Assembly: GCA_937858165.1 (NCBI GenBank)
Contig: CALLZA010000513.1
Span: 1 to 6,522, forward strand
Length of the DNA stretch: 6,522 bases
DNA from: an uncultured Ardenticatenia bacterium
GTDB lineage: Bacteria; Chloroflexota; Anaerolineae; Promineifilales; Promineifilaceae
Direction: 5' to 3'
Below are positions 1-6,035 of the stretch, piece by piece. Under the pieces are notes generated by a model that saw only the letters and a program-made list of their open reading frames with translations, ran no database searches and was not told where the DNA came from. Within the stretch, counting starts at the first letter, position 1, and each line of letters begins with the position of its first letter. A program made the translations under genes and the position numbers.

Positions 1-483
1 CCGCGCGCCACGTCTTTGTACCCCAGTTCCGGGGGTGGTGTTTGCGACCCGGAGGGGAGTGCCTGCGGCTTCCCGCCCAGGGTCGTGAAGCCGGACACAG
101 CCCCGGGTCGGGGGCGGCGCTTTGTCCTGTCGGCCGGGTTGCGCCTGGCACCGGAGCCGGTCGACGTGTTGACCGCCCGCGCCGACGGCTTCACGGCCCA
201 CCGCAAGGAACGCCAGCCCGGCGGGGCCAGCACCGGCTCCATGTTCAAGAACCCGGAGAACTTCTACGCCGGCTATTTGATCGACACCGCCGGGCTGAAA
301 GGGTTCCGCGTCGGTGACGCGGTCATCTCTGAGAAGCACGCCAACTTCTTCATCAACGACGGCGAGGCGACGGCCGAAGACATCCGCAGCCTCATTGCCG
401 AAGCGTGGAACAGCGTCCGCGAGCAGTTCGGCATTGAGATGGAACTGGAAGTAGAACTGGTTGGGGATTGGGCGTTCGAGTGA
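1..483 (+). CDS. murB: UDP-N-acetylenolpyruvoylglucosamine reductase MurB, C-terminal part (5' end cut by contig edge)
   Basis: MurB is a cytoplasmic FAD enzyme that reduces UDP-GlcNAc-enolpyruvate with NADPH to UDP-MurNAc, the second committed step of peptidoglycan synthesis. About 160 codons are visible in frame from base 1; the FAD-binding N-terminal half lies outside the window. The C-terminal substrate domain is clear: a strand reading FVLSAGLRL, then RKERQP, then GSMFKNP at 235-255 with the conserved proton-donor serine at 238-240, then AGYLIDTAGLKG, SEKHANFFIN at 328-357, and a final LEVELVG whose Glu (448-450) matches the catalytic C-terminal Glu of the family. The stop is TGA at 481-483, 14 bases before ddl, so the two are probably co-transcribed. 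Odd points: the likely YRSS/YRDS motif reads YPSS (from base 19), losing the conserved Arg, and about 30 unusual Gly/Pro-rich residues separate it from FVLSAG. This may be poor sequence at the contig edge. Identity of the C-terminal ~110 residues is secure. Confidence 0.93.
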   Translation, partial: PRATSLYPSSGGGVCDPEGSACGFPPRVVKPDTAPGRGRRFVLSAGLRLAPEPVDVLTARADGFTAHRKERQPGGASTGSMFKNPENFYAGYLIDTAGLKGFRVGDAVISEKHANFFINDGEATAEDIRSLIAEAWNSVREQFGIEMELEVELVGDWAFE

Positions 484-497
484 GTTACGAATTAGGA
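484..497 (+). repeat. Two degenerate heptamers filling the murB-ddl gap
   Basis: The gap between the murB stop and the ddl ATG is exactly two 7-base units, GTTACGA and ATTAGGA. The first is identical to one unit of the heptamer tract inside ftsQ. With only two units this could be chance. It matters because the gap has no clear Shine-Dalgarno: the AGGA lies directly against the ATG, too close to work in the usual way. Confidence 0.35.
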
Positions 498-1724
498 ATG
501 AAGAAACTCCGCATTGGCGTCCTCTTCGGCGGCCGTTCCGGCGAGCATGAAGTCTCGCTGCGCTCGGCGCGCTCGGTGATGGCCGCGCTCGACCCCGACC
601 GCTACGAGGTCGTGCCCATCGGCATCACCAAGGACGGCCGCTGGCTGGCCGGCGACGCCATGGCCGCGCTGAGCGAGGGGGCCGCCGCCCGCCCGGCGAC
701 GCTGCTGCCCGAACCGGCGACCGACGAGACGGCCGCGGCGCTGCTGGCCCGCGACGCGGGCGAAGACACGCCCAGCCTGTCGGTCATCGCCGAGCTGGAC
801 GTACTCTTCCCGGTGCTCCACGGCCCCTTCGGCGAGGACGGCACGGTGCAAGGGTTGCTGGAACTGGCCGGGCTGCCCTACGTCGGCGCGGGCGTTGTCG
901 GCTCGGCGGTGGGCATGGACAAGGCGATCTTCAAGCACGTCATGGCCGCCAACGGTGTGCCGGTGCTGCCCTGGCGGCTGTTCAGCGGCGAGCAGTGGCG
1001 ACGCAACCCCGAAGCCGTGCTCGACGCCGTCGAAGCCGCCCTGCCCTACCCCGTCTTCACCAAGCCGGCCAACCTCGGCTCCAGCGTTGGCATCAGCAAG
1101 TGTCGCGACCGGGCCGACTTGCGCGCCGGGCTGGCCGAGGCGGCGCGCTTCGACCGGCGCATCATCGTCGAGCAGGGCATCGACCGCGCCCGCGAGCTGG
1201 AAGTGGCCGTGCTGGGCAACGACGAGCCGCAGGCCAGCGTCGTCGGCGAGGTTCGGCCGCGGCGCGAGTTCTATGACTACGTGGCCAAGTATTTGCTGCC
1301 GCCCGGCTCCGAGGAAGAGTCGGAGCTGATCGTCCCCGCTCCCCTGGCGCCGGAGCTGGCCGAGGCCATCCGCGCCCTGGCCGTCCGCGCCTATCAGGCC
1401 ATCGACTGCGCCGGGCTGGGGCGCGTCGATCTGCTGCTCGACGACCAGAGCGGCGACATCTATCTGAACGAGATCAATACCATTCCCGGCTTCACCAGCA
1501 TCTCCATGTACCCGAAGCTGTGGGCGGCCAGCGGGCTGAGCTATGGCGAATTGCTCGACCGGCTGGTGGCGCTGGCGCTGGAGCGCCACGGCGAGAAGTC
1601 TGGTCTGACAACGTCCATTGACCCGACGGCCCTGACTGACCGCAACGCGATTCTCCAGAATCGCACTCCGGCGACGACCGACAGCGAATCCTCTGGCCCG
1701 GCGGCCGAAGGAGCGACGGCATGA
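498..1724 (+). CDS. ddl: D-alanine--D-alanine ligase
   Basis: This cytoplasmic ATP-grasp enzyme joins two D-alanines with ATP; MurF then adds the dipeptide to the peptidoglycan precursor. The 408-residue product begins MKKLRIGVLFGGRSGEHEVS, the Ddl N-terminal signature, with E16 at the position of the D-Ala-1-binding Glu of E. coli DdlB. HGPFGEDGT (108-116), GSSVGIS (194-200), the omega-loop FYDYVAKY (258-265), GRVD (308-311) and NEINTIPGFT (324-333) are all intact. The Tyr-type omega loop fits D-Ala-D-Ala rather than D-Ala-D-lactate (VanA-type) activity. I chose ATG 498 over an in-frame TTG at 468 because homology begins there and the TTG lies inside murB. Residues from about 366 to 408 extend beyond the usual Ddl end as a Thr/Ser/Ala-rich, probably disordered tail, part of which is encoded by a palindrome (1640-1671). 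The stop overlaps the ftsQ start as ATGA, indicating translational coupling. Confidence 0.97.
   Translation: MKKLRIGVLFGGRSGEHEVSLRSARSVMAALDPDRYEVVPIGITKDGRWLAGDAMAALSEGAAARPATLLPEPATDETAAALLARDAGEDTPSLSVIAELDVLFPVLHGPFGEDGTVQGLLELAGLPYVGAGVVGSAVGMDKAIFKHVMAANGVPVLPWRLFSGEQWRRNPEAVLDAVEAALPYPVFTKPANLGSSVGISKCRDRADLRAGLAEAARFDRRIIVEQGIDRARELEVAVLGNDEPQASVVGEVRPRREFYDYVAKYLLPPGSEEESELIVPAPLAPELAEAIRALAVRAYQAIDCAGLGRVDLLLDDQSGDIYLNEINTIPGFTSISMYPKLWAASGLSYGELLDRLVALALERHGEKSGLTTSIDPTALTDRNAILQNRTPATTDSESSGPAAEGATA
1640..1671 (+). repeat. Palindromic repeat inside the 3' tail of ddl
   Basis: A perfect inverted repeat, GCGATTCT-CC-AGAATCGC (1647-1664), sits inside a longer imperfect palindrome (1640-1671) in which 13 of 16 base pairs match. 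It is translated in frame as part of the non-conserved Ddl tail (around residues 382-391). Location in a dispensable tail and the symmetric structure suggest a dispersed palindromic element that has inserted into coding sequence. That it is dispersed cannot be shown from one copy. Confidence 0.5.
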
Positions 1725-2725
1725 AACAGCCTAAAGAGCAACCCAAGCAGCGCCTGCGCAAGCAACCGCGTATGCGCCGTGTCCAGGCGGCGACGGCCGC
1801 GCCGCTGCCCGACCTGTCTACACCCGAAGCGCGCTCGGCGCGCAAGACGGCCGCCAAGCGCAAGCGACGCAACAGCCAGCAGCGCATCCGCCGCCCCATT
1901 GCCGGGGTCATGGGCTTTGTGCTGAATACGCGCTGGATCAGTCTGGCCGTGCTGGGCGTCTGCGCCTACGCCCTGTTCATGATCGGTGGCGACGACCGCT
2001 TCTACCTGAACTACATCCCCGTCGAGGGGGCCACGTCGCTAGACATCAACCACGTCGTGGCCGAGAGCGGGCTGGCCGGCCGCCACATCTTTGCCGCCGA
2101 CCCGCAGGAAGCGGCCGACCACCTGGGCCAGATGGGCGGCGTCATCACCGCCAGCGTCACGCTGCACTGGCCCAACGACGTCAGCATCATCCTGCGCGAG
2201 AAGCCGCCGCTGGCCACGTGGCAGGAAGGGGACGAGGCGTACTGGATCGATGAGGACGGCGGACTGGCGCCGGCGCGGGCACAGACAGTGGGACTACTCA
2301 ATATCGTCTCGGAAGTAACGAGCGACAGCGCAGTAGTGACGAGTGACGAGTTACGAGTGACGAGTGAAGAAGAGGAAGTGACGAGCGACAAGACGGCCGA
2401 CGAGGAGCAGGCGGCGGCCGACGAGGAGCAGGCAGCGGACGGGGTCGATGCGCAGGTGGCGTTTGTCCCGCGCGACGTGCTGGCCGGGGCGCTACAGCTG
2501 CGGGCCTTGCGACCTAACATCGACAAGCTCTACTACCGACCGTCGGGTGGCCTCAGCTATCAGGACGGCCGTGGCTGGCGCGCCTACTTCGGCACCGGCC
2601 AGGATATGCACCAGAAGCTCGTGGTCTATGAGACAGTGGTCGCCCAACTGATGGAGCGCGGCGTCCGCCCCGAATACATCAGCGTCAGCAATCAGCATAA
2701 GCCCTACTACCGCGCCCTGCCCTAA
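1721..2725 (+). CDS. ftsQ: Cell division protein FtsQ (POTRA domain), with an acidic repeat insertion
   Basis: FtsQ/DivIB is a bitopic membrane protein that scaffolds the divisome and links FtsB/FtsL to septal synthesis. The 334-residue product has the family layout: a long basic cytoplasmic N-terminus (1-70, many Arg/Lys/Gln), one membrane helix at about 72-90, a POTRA domain at about 92-165 (from FYLNYIPVEGATSLD to SIILREKPPLATW), then a beta-domain starting YWIDEDGG and ending near YISVSNQHKPYYR. Sequence identity in FtsQ is always low, so the call rests on architecture plus position between ddl and ftsA. The start is ATG 1721 within an ATGA overlap with ddl, behind AAGGAG at 1708-1713 with a 7-base spacer. 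The oddity is a low-complexity acidic insertion, residues about 197-243, splitting the beta-domain: four VTSD-type heptads followed by two ADEEQAA heptads. The frame is open throughout. The insertion would face the outside of the membrane as a flexible, strongly negative loop. Confidence 0.9.
   Translation: MKQPKEQPKQRLRKQPRMRRVQAATAAPLPDLSTPEARSARKTAAKRKRRNSQQRIRRPIAGVMGFVLNTRWISLAVLGVCAYALFMIGGDDRFYLNYIPVEGATSLDINHVVAESGLAGRHIFAADPQEAADHLGQMGGVITASVTLHWPNDVSIILREKPPLATWQEGDEAYWIDEDGGLAPARAQTVGLLNIVSEVTSDSAVVTSDELRVTSEEEEVTSDKTADEEQAAADEEQAADGVDAQVAFVPRDVLAGALQLRALRPNIDKLYYRPSGGLSYQDGRGWRAYFGTGQDMHQKLVVYETVVAQLMERGVRPEYISVSNQHKPYYRALP
2315..2391 (+). repeat. Tandem heptanucleotide tract inside ftsQ (consensus GTGACGA)
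   Basis: Eleven consecutive 7-base units lie in register: GTAACGA, GCGACAG, CGCAGTA, GTGACGA, GTGACGA, GTTACGA, GTGACGA, GTGAAGA, AGAGGAA, GTGACGA, GCGACAA. Three units equal 21 bases, so the protein shows a 7-residue period: V-T-S-D-S-A-V, V-T-S-D-E-L-R, V-T-S-E-E-E-E, V-T-S-D-K-T-A (residues 199-226). A pure repeat would give TGA once every 21 bases in any frame. At those sites the gene reads GCA, TTA, GAG and ACG instead. Confidence 0.85.
2396..2437 (+). repeat. 21-bp tandem duplication encoding ADEEQAA twice
   Basis: Two adjacent 21-base copies (2396-2416 and 2417-2437) differ at a single base (GCGGCG versus GCAGCG near their ends). They start with GCCGACGAGGAGCAG and encode ADEEQAA at residues 226-232 and 233-239, continuing the heptad period of the tract just upstream. 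Confidence 0.85.
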
Positions 2726-2738
2726 TCCAACCACTGAC

Positions 2739-2773
2739 TTACTGAATACTGCCTACTGTTCACTGACTACTGC
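2739..2773 (+). repeat. Tandem 7-bp periodic repeat in the ftsQ-ftsA gap (consensus NTACTGN)
   Basis: Five 7-base units follow one another: TTACTGA, ATACTGC, CTACTGT, TCACTGA, CTACTGC. The core ACTG recurs at 2741, 2748, 2755, 2762 and 2769, with another at 2733 one base out of register. The tract occupies most of the 63-base gap and ends just before the ftsA Shine-Dalgarno. The unit differs from the GTGACGA unit inside ftsQ, so two heptamer families are present. Confidence 0.75.
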
Positions 2774-2775
2774 TT

Positions 2776-2785
2776 AAGGAAGGGG
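2776..2785 (+). promoter_or_regulatory. Shine-Dalgarno of ftsA
   Basis: The purine run AAGGAAGGGG ends 3 bases before ATG 2789; its AAGGA core leaves an 8-base spacer. It supports this start and allows ftsA to be translated independently of ftsQ. Confidence 0.75.
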
Positions 2786-2788
2786 TCC

Positions 2789-4036
2789 ATGGAGGACATT
2801 GTTTTCGGAATCGACATCGGCACAACCAAGATTTGTGCCCTGGTGGGCGCGGTGCGCAACCGCGAGCTCCAGATCATAGGCCTGGGCGTCCAGCCGTCGA
2901 GCGGCATGCGCAAAGGGATGATCGTCGACGTGCCGTCGGCGGCGGTGGCCCTCGCGCGCGCGGTGGAGGCGGCCGAGGAAACGTCCGGCTATCGGCTCTC
3001 GCAAGCCGTGGTCAGCATCGCCGGGGAACACATCGGCTCCATCAACAACAAAGGCATGGTAGCCATTGGCGGCGGCCCGCGCTCCAGCAGCGACAACGGC
3101 GTCACCGCGGCCGACATCGACCGCGCCCTGGAGACGGCCCAGGCCATCCCCATCCCCCACAACCGGCAGATCATCCACCTGATCCCGCGCCACTACACCA
3201 TCGACGACCACGCCGGGGTTCGCCAGCCGCTGGGGATGCACGGCTACCGGCTGGAGGTGGAGGCCCACATCGTCACCGCGGCCACGACGGCGCTGCAAAA
3301 CTTGCACCAGTGCGCCGGCAACGTCGGCATCAGCGCCGAAGAGACGGTGCTCAACGCCTTGGCCTCGGCCGAGGCGGTACTGGAGCCTGCCGAGCGGGAG
3401 ATGGGCGTGCTCATCGCCGATATCGGCGGCGGCACGACTGACCTGGCCCTCTACAAGCAGGGCACGGTCTGGCACACCCACGTCATTCCCATCGGCGGCT
3501 ATCACATCACCAACGACATCGCCATCGGGCTGCGCGCCCCCTACGAGACGGCCGAAAAGGTCAAGATCCAGTACGGCGACTGCCGCCCGGCGGAGATTGA
3601 CCCCGACTTTGTCTTCACCGTCGAGCCGTTCGGCGGCGAGAAGATTCAGGTCGGCCGGCAAGACCTGGCCCAGGTCATCGAGGCGCGCACCGAGGAGATC
3701 TTCCACATGATCCTCAAGGACATCCAGCAGTCGGGCTACGACGAGCTGTTACCCGCCGGCATTGTCCTGACCGGCGGCACAGCGCTGCTGCGCGGCATCA
3801 CCGACGTTGCCGAGCGCGTGCTCAACGTGCCCGCCCGGGTGGCCACACCCAAGAACCTGGTTGGTCTTGTCGATTCCTTGCACAGCCCGGCCTACGCCAC
3901 CAGCGTCGGCCTGCTGCGGTGGGCCAGCATGGACCACCACCGGTATCAGGCCCGCCCCGGACTCCTGTCCGGCCACGGCTCCGGCGAATGGAGCCGTCGG
4001 GTGGGCAATCTTATCAGGACATTGCTGCCGGATTAA
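2789..4036 (+). CDS. ftsA: Cell division protein FtsA
   Basis: FtsA is an actin-fold ATPase that tethers FtsZ filaments to the inner face of the membrane and recruits later divisome proteins. The 415-residue product has the full-length domain order: phosphate-1 loop DIGTTKI (9-15), the FtsA-specific 1C/SHS2 region (about 85-165, from GSINNKGMVAI), phosphate-2 loop DIGGGTTDLA (211-220), and the adenosine motif GIVLTGGTALLRG (324-336). The last 15 residues, WSRRVGNLIRTLLPD (401-415), have alternating basic and hydrophobic residues and form the expected amphipathic membrane-targeting helix, separated from the core by a short Gly/His/Ser linker. The ATG at 2789 follows a strong Shine-Dalgarno, and homology (MEDIVFGIDIGTTKI) begins at once. 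ftsZ follows after 90 bases on the same strand, the standard ftsA-ftsZ arrangement. Nothing is missing or disrupted. Confidence 0.97.
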   Translation: MEDIVFGIDIGTTKICALVGAVRNRELQIIGLGVQPSSGMRKGMIVDVPSAAVALARAVEAAEETSGYRLSQAVVSIAGEHIGSINNKGMVAIGGGPRSSSDNGVTAADIDRALETAQAIPIPHNRQIIHLIPRHYTIDDHAGVRQPLGMHGYRLEVEAHIVTAATTALQNLHQCAGNVGISAEETVLNALASAEAVLEPAEREMGVLIADIGGGTTDLALYKQGTVWHTHVIPIGGYHITNDIAIGLRAPYETAEKVKIQYGDCRPAEIDPDFVFTVEPFGGEKIQVGRQDLAQVIEARTEEIFHMILKDIQQSGYDELLPAGIVLTGGTALLRGITDVAERVLNVPARVATPKNLVGLVDSLHSPAYATSVGLLRWASMDHHRYQARPGLLSGHGSGEWSRRVGNLIRTLLPD

Positions 4037-4126
4037 GGGGTTCCGGCGACCGGCGTCGCTTCTCGCAGAGCGCGCCGGTTAACGTCACAACTTATTGTTA
4101 GTTTCAGTTAGAGGGGTTATAGAGAC

Positions 4127-5314
4127 ATGAACGTGGATTACAGAGGCAGGGATGCACAGCGGATGCCGGCCACCGAAGGCTCGGCGTTGATTCGCGTGAT
4201 TGGCGTGGGTGGCGGTGGCAGCAATGCCGTGAACCGCATGATCAATGAGAACATCGTCGGGGTCGAGTTTGTGGCCGTCAACACCGACCAGCAAGCGCTG
4301 TTGGGCAGCATGGCCCCGGTGCGCATCGCCATCGGCGAGCGGACGACGCGCGGCCTCGGCTCCGGCGGCGACCCGGAGACGGGCGCGCGGGCGGCCGAAG
4401 AGTCGCTGGAGGAGCTGCGCCACACGCTGACCGGCTCCGATATGGTCTTCGTGACCGCGGGCATGGGCGGCGGCACGGGCACGGGCGCGACGCCCACCGT
4501 CGCCCGCGCCGCACGCGAGGCCGGGGCACTGACCATCGGCGTCGTCACCCGCCCGTTCACCTTCGAAGGGTCGCAGCGGGCGCGGTCGGCCGAAGCGGGC
4601 ATCGAGCAGCTGAAGGAGCACGTCGATACGCTGATCGTCATTCCCAACGACCGCCTGCTGGAGACGGCCGACAAGCGCGTGTCGCTGCTCGACTCGTTCC
4701 GCATGGCCGACGACATCCTGCGCCAGGGCATCCAGGGCATCAGCGAACTGATCACCGTCCCCGGCCTGATCAATCTCGACTTTGCCGACGTGAAGACCAT
4801 CATGTCGATGGGCGGCGCGGCGCTGATGGCCGTGGGCGAAGGCTCCGGTGATGAGCGCGCCCGCGACGCGGCCACGCAGGCCCTGTCGAGCCGGTTGCTG
4901 GACGTGACCATCGACGGCGCGCGCGGCATTCTGTTCAACGTCACCGGCGGCCCGGACATGACGCTGTACGAGATCAACCAGGCCGCGGCCATCATCCGCG
5001 AGACGGCCCACCCGGACGTGAACCTGATCTTCGGCGCGGTCATCGACGAGAAGATGACGAACAAGATTCGCATCACCGTCATTGCCACCGGCTTCGAACA
5101 CACGATGCCGATGCGCCAGATGACGGCGGCCACCGCCACCCAGACGCAGCGCCTGATGCCCAACCGGCCGCCGGCGCGCGAATCGGTTCCGGTCCATGCG
5201 TCGTCGAGCCAGGCCACCGCCCGCCCGCAGCCGCAGCAACCGGCCCGCCCGCAGCAAGAGGCGTACCGCTTCAACGATCTGGAAGTGCCGGCGTTCCTGC
5301 GCAAGCGCCAGTAA
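4127..5314 (+). CDS. ftsZ: Cell division protein FtsZ
   Basis: FtsZ is the tubulin-like GTPase whose filaments form the division ring and direct septal wall synthesis. The 395-residue product contains [14 protein letters not shown] (25-38), the tubulin signature GGGTGTG (114-120), and the T7 synergy loop [11 protein letters not shown] (216-226) with N216, D218 and D221, which complete the GTPase site of the neighbouring subunit. The globular core ends near residue 325 ([10 protein letters not shown]). A variable linker rich in Pro, Gln and Ala follows (about 330-378), then the conserved C-terminal peptide [11 protein letters not shown] (384-394), which binds FtsA and other partners. ATG 4127 is preceded by GAGGGG (4111-4116) with a 10-base spacer. 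The 90-base gap after ftsA holds a weak inverted repeat (CCGGCG 4043-4048 / CGCCGG 4073-4078) and no convincing promoter. The last gene of the visible dcw block, it is followed by a long inverted repeat. Confidence 0.98.
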   Translation: MNVDYRGRDAQRMPATEGSALIRVIGVGGGGSNAVNRMINENIVGVEFVAVNTDQQALLGSMAPVRIAIGERTTRGLGSGGDPETGARAAEESLEELRHTLTGSDMVFVTAGMGGGTGTGATPTVARAAREAGALTIGVVTRPFTFEGSQRARSAEAGIEQLKEHVDTLIVIPNDRLLETADKRVSLLDSFRMADDILRQGIQGISELITVPGLINLDFADVKTIMSMGGAALMAVGEGSGDERARDAATQALSSRLLDVTIDGARGILFNVTGGPDMTLYEINQAAAIIRETAHPDVNLIFGAVIDEKMTNKIRITVIATGFEHTMPMRQMTAATATQTQRLMPNRPPARESVPVHASSSQATARPQPQQPARPQQEAYRFNDLEVPAFLRKRQ

Positions 5315-5318
5315 GCTG

Positions 5319-5389
5319 TAGACCTGACAGGTAGGCGGCTAATGCTCTCCACCAGGGAGCCGGCCTGAGCCGCCTACCTGTTAGGTCTA
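5319..5389 (+). repeat. 22-bp inverted repeat after ftsZ (palindromic element or terminator-like hairpin)
   Basis: Arms 5319-5340 and 5368-5389 are complementary over 22 bp; the only non-Watson-Crick pair is G5326 with T5382, which would be G-U in RNA. The 27-base loop contains a second hairpin (5344-5349 with 5355-5360, one G-U). The outer end carries ACCTGACAGGT, itself a small palindrome. It begins 5 bases after the ftsZ stop. No T-run follows, so it is not a classical intrinsic terminator. It could block read-through, protect the 3' end of the mRNA, or be a non-autonomous palindromic element. Confidence 0.8.
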
Positions 5390-5405
5390 GCGCCGGGCCA
5401 CGGCG

Positions 5406-5433
5406 TTGCCGAGACATGGCTCCGTGGTAGAAT
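5406..5433 (+). promoter_or_regulatory. Putative promoter of nrdR
   Basis: TTGCCG (5406-5411) and TAGAAT (5428-5433) are 16 bases apart, with TG at 5425-5426 forming an extended -10. They match the sigma-70-type consensus at 4 of 6 and 5 of 6 bases. The predicted start of transcription is near 5440, immediately before the NrdR-box-like repeats and about 93 bases before the nrdR ATG. This is pattern matching only. Confidence 0.5.
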
Positions 5434-5442
5434 TGGTTGATA

Positions 5443-5493
5443 GCATATATTGGGGTAGTGACCCAGGATTGCCCTTGCCAACCCAATATATGC
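5443..5493 (+). promoter_or_regulatory. Putative NrdR operator: inverted pair of NrdR-box-like sequences
   Basis: GCATATATTGGG (5443-5454) and CCCAATATATGC (5482-5493) are perfect reverse complements, 27 bases apart. Each has the ATATAT core of the palindromic NrdR box (consensus acaCwAtATaTwGtgt); the second matches at about 12 of 16 positions. The cores are centred 41 bases apart, close to four helical turns, in keeping with the paired boxes NrdR binds. They start just after the predicted transcription start. In RNA the arms could instead form a 12-bp stem. Confidence 0.55.
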
Positions 5494-5532
5494 CGTCTGT
5501 CCCAACTGCGACCAGCCACGGAGGGCCGGAGT

Positions 5533-5988
5533 ATGCGATGTCCGTATTGCGGGTATGAGAAGACGCACGTCATTGACACCAGCCACGACCGGCGCGGCGG
5601 CACGCGCCGGCGGCGGGTGTGCGAGTCGTGCGACCAGCGTTTTACATCGTATGAGCGGCCGATTCTGGCCACGCCGTTGCTCATCAAGAAAGACGGCACG
5701 CGCGAGGAGTTCTCCCGCGAGAAGCTATTGGGCGGCATCCGTGTGGCCTGCGCCAAGCGACCGATCTCGGCCGCCGACATCGAGCGCATGGCCGGCGAGA
5801 TCGAGGCCGAGTTGCAGCGTATGGGTCAGGAAGAGGTCAAGAGCCGCATTGTTGGCGACATGGTCATTCGCAAGCTGAAGGAGCTTGACCTGGTCGCCTA
5901 CGTGCGCTACGCCATCGTCTACCTGCGGCTGGACGACCTGACCTCCATCCGCGGCGAGATCGACCGCCTGTTGACTGAACAACCGTAG
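5533..5988 (+). CDS. nrdR: Transcriptional repressor NrdR
   Basis: NrdR is a nucleotide-sensing repressor that binds paired boxes upstream of ribonucleotide reductase genes and, when loaded with dATP/ATP, shuts off dNTP synthesis. The 151-residue length is normal. The N-terminal zinc ribbon has C3-P-Y-C6 and C30-E-S-C33, separated by the basic RRRR stretch (25-28), and continues QRFTSYER. The ATP-cone covers about 49-139, with IKKDGTREEF (51-60), KRPISAADIE (75-84) and VAYVRYAIVY (121-130). ATG 5533 follows GGAGGG (5520-5525) with a 7-base spacer and starts exactly at the MRCPYCG signature. An in-frame TTG at 5437 would add 32 residues foreign to the family and run through the operator. No reductase gene is visible; nrdR appears to be a single-gene unit behind ftsZ with its own promoter, likely autoregulated, and ended by the hairpin at 6036-6062. 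Confidence 0.97.
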   Translation: MRCPYCGYEKTHVIDTSHDRRGGTRRRRVCESCDQRFTSYERPILATPLLIKKDGTREEFSREKLLGGIRVACAKRPISAADIERMAGEIEAELQRMGQEEVKSRIVGDMVIRKLKELDLVAYVRYAIVYLRLDDLTSIRGEIDRLLTEQP

Positions 5989-6035
5989 CGGATCACCCTG
6001 ACGACACCGGCCACGGCCGTGTCTCTATCCCCCCA

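Noticed and set aside
468..497. Upstream TTG start for ddl
   Set aside because: It lies inside the murB coding region and adds ten residues with no family similarity; ATG 498 starts right at the Ddl motif.
2315..2437. CRISPR-like array
   Set aside because: Units are 7 and 21 bases with no spacers and are translated in frame within ftsQ.
4043..4078. CCGGCG / CGCCGG inverted repeat between ftsA and ftsZ
   Set aside because: Six pairs across a 24-base loop in GC-rich DNA is expected by chance.
4095..4123. TTGTTA and TATAGA with a 17-base spacer as an ftsZ promoter
   Set aside because: The -10 box would end 3 bases before the ATG, putting the transcription start inside the gene; the same stretch adjoins the Shine-Dalgarno.
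4085..5352. Long minus-strand open frames opposite ftsZ (also opposite ddl and ftsA)
   Set aside because: They mirror the codon pattern of strongly conserved GC-rich genes, have no recognisable domains, and overlap genes of certain identity.
5437..5532. Upstream TTG start for nrdR
   Set aside because: It would place the inverted NrdR-box pair in the coding region and add 32 residues ahead of the universal MRCPYCG start, which has its own Shine-Dalgarno.
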